From Candidatus Pantoea carbekii (GTDB lineage Bacteria; Pseudomonadota; Gammaproteobacteria; Enterobacterales; Enterobacteriaceae), in NCBI RefSeq assembly GCF_000971765.1, contig NZ_CP010907.1, forward strand, positions 248,001 through 312,000: a DNA stretch of 64,000 bases, read 5' to 3'. The translations under genes were made by a program, and so were the position numbers. The notes beneath the pieces are model-generated. The model was not told the DNA's origin, ran no database searches, and saw nothing but the letters and a program-made list of their open reading frames with translations. Below are positions 55,257-64,000 of the stretch, one piece after another (the first letter of the stretch is position 1; each line of letters starts with the position of its first letter).

Positions 55257-56141
55257 TTACCTTGGTGCATCTATGTTATTTATATATAGGTTATTAGACA
55301 ATGTGTGCTGCAGCGGAGAAAGATTAAACCCTTGCGCTACAAATCCTTCAATGCCTTTCGGTACACGTTTTAACACTCTACAGGCTTCGGATTCAGTATT
55401 AAATTCAGAAAATACACAAGCACCTGTACCAGTTAAACGAGATGGTGCGTATTGTAACAGCCAAGTTAGTAACTTATCAACCTGAGGGAAACGTTTTCTT
55501 ACTACTGCTTCACAATCATTTCGAAAAGGATGTTGTAATAACTCATCTAATGTACGTATTGGAGAATCACGAGTCAATTCAGGATCTCTAAATACATGAG
55601 ATGTAGATATCATAATTCTATTATGAGCAATGAGATACCATTTTTCAGCAGGTTTAGCCGCTTGAAAATTTTCTCCTTCAGAAAAAGCAGATTGACCATG
55701 TACAAATATGGGCACATCAGTTCCTAATGTTCTAGCAATCGTTATTAATTGATTTTTATCCAATGCAGTTTTCCACAAATGATTAAGTGCTACTAATATA
55801 GTAGCAGCATTAGATGAACCACCACCTAATCCGCCACCCATTGGCAAACGTTTTTTTAGTATAATTTGTGCCCCTGCTTGTAAGGGTAGACTATTGTTTA
55901 GTAATGCTGCTTTTTGTAATGCATTAGATGCTTTTAGAATCAAATTTTTTTCTAATGGTACATTTTTAACAGATGTTAACAGTTTGATTTTTCCACTTTT
56001 ATTAGGTATAATCTTTAATGTATCGCCATAATTAAGAAATTGGAAAAGTGTTTGCAGATTATGATAACCATCAGCACGCCGTCCAGTAATATATAAAAAA
56101 AGATTTAGTTTTGCAGGTGAAGGCCAATAAGAAATATTCAT
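55257..56141 (-). CDS. ispE: 4-diphosphocytidyl-2-C-methyl-D-erythritol kinase
   Basis: GHMP kinase of the MEP isoprenoid pathway. The ATG at 56141 ([20 protein letters not shown]) overlaps the lolB stop as ATGA, giving 294 residues; a start five codons earlier inside lolB is less likely. Motif I is [11 protein letters not shown], motif II the ATP loop [16 protein letters not shown], and motif [16 protein letters not shown]. It lies between prs and lolB as in E. coli. Confidence 0.97.
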   Translation of the reverse strand: MNISYWPSPAKLNLFLYITGRRADGYHNLQTLFQFLNYGDTLKIIPNKSGKIKLLTSVKNVPLEKNLILKASNALQKAALLNNSLPLQAGAQIILKKRLPMGGGLGGGSSNAATILVALNHLWKTALDKNQLITIARTLGTDVPIFVHGQSAFSEGENFQAAKPAEKWYLIAHNRIMISTSHVFRDPELTRDSPIRTLDELLQHPFRNDCEAVVRKRFPQVDKLLTWLLQYAPSRLTGTGACVFSEFNTESEACRVLKRVPKGIEGFVAQGFNLSPLQHTLSNNLYINNIDAPR

Positions 56142-56776
56142 TTTAATATATCCCATTTATCTATGCATAATTTGATATGTCGATTACCTTCAATAAATTC
56201 TATATTAGAGGGAAGTGCTGGTATCATCTTATTGTTGTAATGCTCAATATAAACTTTCCAATGTTGATTAGAATGATTATATCTGAATGATTCAAGACGG
56301 TTATCTTGATTTAGATAATATTGAGCACAATGATCTGGTAAACCTAATATCCATTTGCTCAAATTGTTTAGCGGAATATTAATCCCAATAAGTCCTCTAA
56401 TCATTTTTTCAGCATTATTACCAATATAGTGAATGCCTTTATTGTCTATAATTTTTACAGTAGAACCTTGCTTTTCAATCTGTAGTTCAGTTATACCTAA
56501 TACATTAATTAATGACAGATGGTAATGATTGGGAGAAATTTGATGCCATTTAAAACGTACATAAAATTTTTTACTATCTGATATGTAGATAACTAAACCT
56601 TGTGTTTGATAGTGAGTAATGTTTTCTATAGCTTTCTCATGATTTTTCCATTGTAATGAATTTGTGATAATACTAGAATATTGTATTTTATTATTAATAC
56701 TACAAGCGGTCATTAACGGCACATAGACCAAAATAAGCAACTTCAACAGTAGTGTATTTCGAAAAGAAAAATTCAT
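56138..56776 (-). CDS. lolB: Outer-membrane lipoprotein LolB
   Basis: Accepts lipoproteins from LolA and inserts them into the outer membrane. The 212 residues (207 in E. coli) have a lipoprotein signal with lipobox MTAC (lipidated Cys25). The remainder is divergent but shows the unclosed beta-barrel pattern: [45 protein letters not shown] and IELRF-like C-terminal strands. Assignment rests also on the ispE-lolB-(hemA) context. Its presence implies a working Lol pathway and an outer membrane, in keeping with the porin and ApbE. Confidence 0.92.
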   Translation of the reverse strand: MNFSFRNTLLLKLLILVYVPLMTACSINNKIQYSSIITNSLQWKNHEKAIENITHYQTQGLVIYISDSKKFYVRFKWHQISPNHYHLSLINVLGITELQIEKQGSTVKIIDNKGIHYIGNNAEKMIRGLIGINIPLNNLSKWILGLPDHCAQYYLNQDNRLESFRYNHSNQHWKVYIEHYNNKMIPALPSNIEFIEGNRHIKLCIDKWDILK

Positions 56777-58183
56777 GAGTACTTATCTCCTGAAATACAT
56801 TTGAATTTATATTCAGTAACGTTAATTTTTAGCGTGAGTAGGTAATCAATTAGTATGCTTAGGCAAATAATGATGGATTATCATATATATAATAATTAAC
56901 ATATACAAAAATTATACTATTTTCTTCTTGTTCAACATCTTGTGCACAAACTCAAATAAAAAATTCTTATCAAACTATAGTAATAATAATTTAAATTTTT
57001 ATAATTTTTTTGATTGAAAAATTTCATTAAATTTAAGTCAAACATATTAAATACATAAATAAAATAATTTAAAAAATGAATTATATTATTATTAATAAAA
57101 TTTTATATAAAAAATAAAGTGACGTATAACATTAAAGATACAAGCAATGATGTCGCAATGTGGTTAACTATGTAATAGCATTTTGTTACTATTTTAAACT
57201 TTGATAAATCAATAAAAAACAATAAACTAAATTATAAGATAAAAAAATCACCAGTATAGCTTATATGGTATATAAAAATAGAAGACATTACCAAAATATT
57301 TTTTTATAGCATGATATGCATACTGAAAAAAATTAGTCACCATAGAGCACTGTTTATGTTTTAAAGTTAGTTTGGTTCATATGTTAAATTTTTTCGAATT
57401 ATTAATCATATTAAATAATATCATCAATTTTCAAAAAATTACTATGCTAATGATTTAAGACTTTCAATCACTATGATATAATCAACTTTATAGCTGTTGA
57501 TTTAAAGCATAGGTTATGAATATAGCATCTATCTGTATATGTTGTGTCTGTAAAGTGATTTTGTCAAAATAAACTAAAGTATATTACTAATTGAATTAAT
57601 ATTTTCAATTTATGTAGTTTTTTACTTTCTGAAATTTTCAAGCAAGTAATCTAATGTTTTGTAATGTTTAAATAGATTTGAAACTTATTCTGTTCATACT
57701 TTTAAAGTACTTTTAATATTTGCTATTTAGAAAAGTTATCTATTAGCTTTTCTATTTACCTGACACATAGTTTAATAACAGTTATTGAAAATATAATATT
57801 ATGTATATATAAGCTTGTTACAGTGTAGCTTAAAATACAAATATTATATGTTTTATAAAGGACCTATGTGCAATTTAGTTATATATAAAATATATTGAAT
57901 ATTTAGTGATAGATATATTCATATACTAAGAATTGAGTAATATACTAATTCTATAAAAAAATTTATTAGTTGTATTTTTATTGGTTGATAATGAACTTAT
58001 TAAATAAGTTGGCATACATGTTAATTAACCTTCTTCATCTCTGTAAAAAACTAAATTACTAAATGAATTAGAACGCCTAAAAAGTGGAATTATACGCTTG
58101 CTTATATATATTATGTAATCTTAGTTTAGAACAATTAAATTTATATTTGATTTGATATTAATTAAGGTATTGTTTATTAGTAT
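56777..58183. other. 1.4-kb interval where hemA is expected, mostly eroded
   Basis: The interval between lolB and prfA has about the length of hemA (418 codons in E. coli) plus flanks, but no open frame. Only the 3' end is readable as a trace (58009-58110, listed separately). The ribosome site of prfA, TAAGG, is at its end. Confidence 0.6.
58009..58110 (+). pseudogene. hemA: Trace of the 3' end of a glutamyl-tRNA reductase gene
   Basis: Plus-strand translation from 58009 reads LAYMLINLLHLCKKLN, then after a frame change NELERLKSGIIRLL. The HemA C-terminus reads [20 protein letters not shown] and then DNERLNILRDSLGL. Order, spacing and place (just before prfA, same strand) all fit. The match is short, so the identity rests partly on context. 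Confidence 0.5.
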
Positions 58184-59266
58184 ATGAAAAATTCTATTAT
58201 TGCCAAATTAGAGTCTCTTCAAGAGAGATATGAGGAGTTAGAAGCATTATTAAGCGATAATAGTGTTATCTTCAATCAAGAACGTTTTCGTGCTTTATCA
58301 CGTGAATACACTCAACTTAGTAATTTAATTATTTGTTTTCGAAAATGGCAAAAAATCCAGAAAGATCTTAAAGAAGTAAAAACACTGCTTGACGATGTAG
58401 AAATACGTGATATTGCACAGGAAGAATTGAAAATTACTCAAGAGAAGCAAAAAGAATTAGAGAAACAACTTCAATTTTTTTTGTTACCCCAAGATCCTAG
58501 TGACCAATATCCTTGCTTTATTGAAATACGGGCTGGTACTGGTGGTCAAGAAGCAGCGCTTTTTGCGAGAGATTTGTTTCGAATGTATAGTCGATATTGT
58601 GAAGCGCGCTGTTGGCAAGTAGAAATAATAAATGCCAATGAGGGTGAACAAGGGGGGTATAAAGAAATCGTTTTATGTATTACTGGTGATAATGCTTATG
58701 CACGTATGAAATTTGAATCAGGTGGGCATCGCGTTCAGCGTATACCAGAAACCGAATCCCAAGGTAGAATTCATACTTCAACATGTACTGTTGCAGTTAT
58801 GCCTAAAATACCAGAAACAGAACTACCAAAAATCAGTTCTAATGATTTAAAAATCGATACTTTTCGTTCTTCAGGTGCCGGAGGACAACATGTCAATACT
58901 ACAGATTCAGCAATTCGTATTATACATTTGCCTACTGGTATTATGGCAGAATGTCAAGATGAACGTTCACAACATAAAAATAAAGCTAAAGCACTAACAG
59001 TGCTAATTGCACGTATTCATGCAGCAGAAATAATAAAGCGCCAAGCTGCTAAAGCTAACATGCGTCGTAATCTCTTAGGTACTGGCGAGCGTTCAGATCG
59101 CATTCGCACTTATAATTATCCAAAGGGACGCGTAACAGATCACCGTATCAATTTAACTATTCACAATATTGATAGAGTTATAGCAGGAGAATTAGACGTT
59201 TTAATTGAACCTATTATACAAGAATATCATACTGATCAGTTAACTACGATATCTGAAGAGGATTAG
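58184..59266 (+). CDS. prfA: Peptide chain release factor 1
   Basis: Terminates translation at UAA and UAG. 360 residues as in E. coli. The codon-recognition tripeptide is the PET of [14 protein letters not shown], and the catalytic GGQ is in [19 protein letters not shown]. PrmC, encoded three bases downstream, methylates the GGQ glutamine. Intact to the end ([14 protein letters not shown]). Confidence 0.98.
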   Translation: MKNSIIAKLESLQERYEELEALLSDNSVIFNQERFRALSREYTQLSNLIICFRKWQKIQKDLKEVKTLLDDVEIRDIAQEELKITQEKQKELEKQLQFFLLPQDPSDQYPCFIEIRAGTGGQEAALFARDLFRMYSRYCEARCWQVEIINANEGEQGGYKEIVLCITGDNAYARMKFESGGHRVQRIPETESQGRIHTSTCTVAVMPKIPETELPKISSNDLKIDTFRSSGAGGQHVNTTDSAIRIIHLPTGIMAECQDERSQHKNKAKALTVLIARIHAAEIIKRQAAKANMRRNLLGTGERSDRIRTYNYPKGRVTDHRINLTIHNIDRVIAGELDVLIEPIIQEYHTDQLTTISEED

Positions 59267-59268
59267 CA

Positions 59269-60099
59269 ATGGATATACGTTTGTGGAAAAAACGAGCCGT
59301 TGCAGCACTGTATAATAGTGATAGTGCTAAGCGAGATGTAGAAATTCTTCTTTCTTATGTTACAGGTAAAGAACGTAGTTGGTTAATTGCGTTTGACGAT
59401 AGTATTCTAAGTTCAGAACAGCTAGCGTATTTAGACGTCATGCTAACACGTCGCATTAAAGGTGAACCAATTGCTTATTTGGTTGGTAAGCGTGAATTTT
59501 GGTCGCTATCATTACAGGTTAGTAGTGCTACGATAATCCCACGTCCTGATACTGAAATTGTAGTAGAACAGGCTTTAGCATGTTTACCATTAACCCCTTC
59601 TTGCTTGCTAGATTTAGGTACAGGTACAGGTGCTATTGCATTAGCATTAGCGAGTGAACGTACAGACTGTCAAGTGATTGGTTGCGACCGTATTGCAGAT
59701 GCAATAACATTAGCTCGATATAATGCAAAAATACTTGATATAAATAATGTGTTATTTCAAGTGAGTCATTGGTTTAATAATATATGTCCACAATATTTTG
59801 AAATTATTGTGAGTAATCCGCCCTATATAAATTCTCAAGATCCATTCTTAAAACAAGGAGATGTTCGTTTTGAACCAATTAGTGCATTAGTAGCAGACGA
59901 AGAAGGTCTTGCAGATTTACGAGAAATTATTTCTGCTTCACCAAAATGGTTGAACACAAAAGGATGGCTTGTTTTAGAACATGGTTGGCAGCAAGGCGAA
60001 TGCGTACGTAATATGATGTTAAAAAAAGGATACCAGTTTATCAACACTGTAAATGATTACAATGGTAATCCACGCGTTACATTAGGACAAATGATTTAA
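59269..60099 (+). CDS. prmC: Release factor glutamine methyltransferase
   Basis: SAM-dependent N5-glutamine methyltransferase for the GGQ motif of RF1 and RF2. The 276 residues (277 in E. coli) have an N-terminal helical domain, the SAM motif LLDLGTGTGAIALALASE and the catalytic VSNPPYINSQD. It lies two bases after prfA in the usual operon. The next E. coli genes, sirB2 and sirB1, are missing. Confidence 0.97.
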   Translation: MDIRLWKKRAVAALYNSDSAKRDVEILLSYVTGKERSWLIAFDDSILSSEQLAYLDVMLTRRIKGEPIAYLVGKREFWSLSLQVSSATIIPRPDTEIVVEQALACLPLTPSCLLDLGTGTGAIALALASERTDCQVIGCDRIADAITLARYNAKILDINNVLFQVSHWFNNICPQYFEIIVSNPPYINSQDPFLKQGDVRFEPISALVADEEGLADLREIISASPKWLNTKGWLVLEHGWQQGECVRNMMLKKGYQFINTVNDYNGNPRVTLGQMI

Positions 60100-61560
<1,461 letters not shown>

Positions 61561-61592
61561 TTTATATAAAACATATATTATATTTGGTACTT

Positions 61593-61611
61593 CTTGTATA
61601 TAATATACAAG
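61593..61611 (+). terminator. Possible terminator after kdsA
   Basis: A short AT-rich palindrome CTTGTATAT / ATATACAAG around one base (in practice an 8-bp stem), 32 bases past the kdsA stop, followed by TTTAG. Weak; it lies between convergent kdsA and argS. Confidence 0.4.
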
Positions 61612-61702
61612 TTTAGTTAAAAAAATGTAAATTTAATATTTATACAATAACAGTATAGAAAAATTCTCTTTGACTCCATATATAACACAAATATATTTTG
61701 TA

Positions 61703-63436
61703 TTACATATGTTCGATTGTTTTAATACCGAGAGTCTTCAGACCCTGTTTTAACGTTTTAGCCGTTAACGCTGTTAACTGAAGACGACTCTGACTTAGTA
61801 TTTTGTTGTTAATAGAAAGCATTGGACAATGTTCATAAAAAATCGAAAATAAACTTGCTAATTCATATAGATAAGAGCACATGATATGTGGTGTGCCATC
61901 TTGTGCAACTTGCATAATTGTTTCTTCAAACTGTAGTAAACATATAGCAAGGCATCTTTCTTGATGTTCTGATAAAACAATTTCGCCTCTTAAGTTTTTA
62001 AAATCTATTTTTGCTTTTCGAAATATTGAAATTGCACGAGTATAAGCATATTGTATATAGGGTGCAGTATTGCCTTCAAATGCAAGCATCTTATCCCAAT
62101 TAAAAATGTAATTAGCGGTGCGATTTTTGGATAAATCAGCATATTTTACTGAACTAATACCTATGATTTCAGCCAATTTTAATAGTTGGTTCTTTGACAT
62201 TTTGGGGTTTTTTTGACTGACCAATTTAAAAGCTCGATCAACTGCTTCATCTAGTAAATCCATTAATTTAATAGTATTACCCTTACGCGTTTTAAACGGT
62301 CGCCCGTTGTGGCTGAGCATCATACCAAATGCATGATGTTCCAACGATACGTCTTTTGGTACATAACCTGCTTTTCTGGCAATTGTCCATACTTGCTTTA
62401 AATGTTGGTTTTGACGTGCGTCAATGTAATATAGGATACGATCAGCATGAAGAGTTTCACATCGATATTTCACACAGGCAATATCGGTAGTAGCATAGAG
62501 GTAGCCACCATCCTTTTTTTGAATGATTATTCCCATCGACTCACCTGTTCTATTTATAAATTCATCAAGAACAATCACAGTAGCACCGTTACTGATAGTT
62601 GCTAAACCTTTATTACATAAATCAGAAACGATACTAGGAAGCATATCATTATAAAGGCTTTCTCCCATTATATCTTTGCATGTTAAACTAACATTCAGAC
62701 GATCATAGATCTTTTGATTATGATTGATACTGATATCAATGAGTATTCTCCATACGTTTCGGCAGTACTCATCACCTTTTTGTAATTGCACTACATATTT
62801 TCGCGCAAGTTCAGCAAATTTTTCATCTTCATCATAATTTTTCTTAGCTTTTCGATAAATGTTTTCTAATTCATTTAATTCCATCTGTGTATAATCTTTA
62901 TGCTCTTTTTCTTTCATATACGCAATTAACATACCAAATTGAGTACCCCAGTCACCAATATGGTTAGCACGAATTACGTTATGACCCAGAAATGATAGCG
63001 TACGAACCATAGCATCACCTATGATAGTAGAACGCAGATGACCAACATGCATTTCCTTGGCTACATTTGGCGAAGAATAATCTACAACAATAGTTTGAGA
63101 AGGTACAAGCATACTAATACCTAAACGGCGCAATCGAAACCTTTGGGTAATTTGTTGAGCTAACCATTTTTCAGAAAGAACAATATTAATAAAACCAGGA
63201 TCAGTAATGACAACTTGGCTAGCGAGATCATTCAAATCCAAGTGCTGAACTACTTGTTGAGCTAGCTTATAAGGTGATTTACCTAATTTTTTAGCTATAC
63301 TCATAATGCCATTAATCTGATAATCGCCAGGCTGTATCTTATTGGATTGACGAACGTCAAGTTCGTGATTAGCAGAAGCGCCAATTATTATCATTGCTTC
63401 AGTGAGTTTATTTAAAATAAAAGTTTTTATATTCAT
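61703..63436 (-). CDS. argS: Arginyl-tRNA synthetase
   Basis: Class I synthetase charging tRNA-Arg. From [16 protein letters not shown] (start 63436) it has 577 residues, exactly the E. coli length; seven in-frame codons upstream are unlike the family. The N-terminal additional domain is followed by [20 protein letters not shown] with the HIGH-type signature, [17 protein letters not shown], and [20 protein letters not shown]. As in most ArgRS the KMSK lysine is replaced ([16 protein letters not shown]). The DALR anticodon domain ends [17 protein letters not shown]. Confidence 0.98.
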   Translation of the reverse strand: MNIKTFILNKLTEAMIIIGASANHELDVRQSNKIQPGDYQINGIMSIAKKLGKSPYKLAQQVVQHLDLNDLASQVVITDPGFINIVLSEKWLAQQITQRFRLRRLGISMLVPSQTIVVDYSSPNVAKEMHVGHLRSTIIGDAMVRTLSFLGHNVIRANHIGDWGTQFGMLIAYMKEKEHKDYTQMELNELENIYRKAKKNYDEDEKFAELARKYVVQLQKGDEYCRNVWRILIDISINHNQKIYDRLNVSLTCKDIMGESLYNDMLPSIVSDLCNKGLATISNGATVIVLDEFINRTGESMGIIIQKKDGGYLYATTDIACVKYRCETLHADRILYYIDARQNQHLKQVWTIARKAGYVPKDVSLEHHAFGMMLSHNGRPFKTRKGNTIKLMDLLDEAVDRAFKLVSQKNPKMSKNQLLKLAEIIGISSVKYADLSKNRTANYIFNWDKMLAFEGNTAPYIQYAYTRAISIFRKAKIDFKNLRGEIVLSEHQERCLAICLLQFEETIMQVAQDGTPHIMCSYLYELASLFSIFYEHCPMLSINNKILSQSRLQLTALTAKTLKQGLKTLGIKTIEHM

Positions 63437-64000
63437 AATATTATTATTACTTAACAAAAGATGCCATTTAAATACACCTTTATTTCAAATATTCAAAAGA
63501 CTTTGCTTTAATTAATAACTGATAAAAATAAGTAAGCAAAATACATATAAAATATGTTGTTAAATGAAAAAAACGAAATAGAATATTAAATATTGATAAT
63601 ATGAGTACTAAAAAGTTATACTTTTTATAAGTATATTTTCATATTACTCTAATCAGAAGACAACTCTTACAATTCATTAAAGAATACCTATTTATAAAAT
63701 AATAAAATAAATAATTTATCTTAAGTAAGATAAACTCAAATATTTTTATTATATTTCTACGCCTTGAAAATAAAGAGAAAACTATATTTATAGTATTTAA
63801 TTATGCAAATTTTTATATTACAACATCACTTTGAATTTTGGATTTAATTAAATTTAAAATTCAAAGTGAAATATTAGCAATATCTCAGCATCAAGATCTT
63901 AATCAAGCTAACTAGTTAGCTAATAACATTCAAAGAACAGATTCATATCTATATGCATATCTTCTTACTCTGCAAAAGAGGTGCATAATGCACAATTACA
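63437..64000. other. AT-rich end of the window upstream of argS
   Basis: 564 bases with no coding frame. It contains the inverted repeat at 63826-63869. Confidence 0.5.
63826..63869. repeat. 14-bp perfect inverted repeat upstream of argS
   Basis: TCACTTTGAATTTT (63826-63839) and its exact complement (63856-63869) flank a 16-base spacer that is itself partly palindromic (ATTTAATTAAAT). No T-run follows. About 390 bases upstream of the argS start. Confidence 0.7.

Overview
The window is a stretch of a strongly AT-rich, reduced chromosome from a gammaproteobacterium of the Enterobacterales. Almost every protein can be lined up end to end with its Escherichia coli counterpart. The gene order from the start to about 42 kb follows the E. 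coli 44-52 minute region: nuo, elaB, nrdAB, gyrA, ompC-like, apbE, nfo, rplY, proL, folE, metG, dcd, Asn tRNA, thiD, O-antigen position, gnd, his, yeeX. It then switches to the 23-27 minute region: putA, putP, Ser tRNA, ychF, pth, prs, ispE, lolB, hemA position, prfA, prmC, kdsA. argS follows. Few genes, long AT-rich spacers with decayed genes, no mobile elements, and a complete histidine operon all fit a vertically inherited insect nutritional symbiont, possibly a stink-bug-type gut symbiont of the Pantoea/Ishikawaella kind. That host guess is inference, and the species cannot be fixed from the sequence alone.

Layout. 1-4.5 kb: the distal end of the respiratory complex I operon (nuoL partial, nuoM, nuoN). 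5-9 kb: elaB, then the class Ia ribonucleotide reductase nrdAB on the minus strand. 10-17 kb: gyrA, an OmpC/OmpF-type porin, apbE and nfo. 18-25 kb: rplY, tRNA-Pro, folE, a shortened metG, ahpC, dcd and an aldo-keto reductase. 26-30 kb: tRNA-Asn, thiD without a normal start codon, then two adjacent, frame-broken but still readable pseudogenes that I identify by reading as galE and glf (UDP-galactopyranose mutase), the remains of an O-antigen galactofuranose pathway. 30-39 kb: gnd and the eight-gene hisGDCBHAF(IE) operon on the minus strand, with a hairpin terminator before hisG but no visible leader peptide. 39-43.5 kb: a 3-kb desert, yeeX (tmaR), and an XRE/S24-like repressor whose start overlaps a perfect 24-bp inverted repeat. 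43.6-49.6 kb: divergent full-length putA and putP. 52-61.6 kb: ychF, pth, prs, ispE, lolB (minus) and prfA, prmC, kdsA (plus), with hemA eroded to a trace. 61.7-63.4 kb: argS.

Together the genes describe a respiring cell (complex I, proline import and oxidation) that makes histidine, folate precursor, isoprenoids and KDO/lipid A core, keeps an outer membrane with a porin and the Lol lipoprotein pathway, and has lost O-antigen galactofuranose synthesis and probably its own glutamyl-tRNA reductase. I found no new defence, toxin or mobile system. The best leads are the readable galE-glf ruin, the thiD start, the palindrome on the repressor gene, the porin eyelet changes and the altered his and put leaders.
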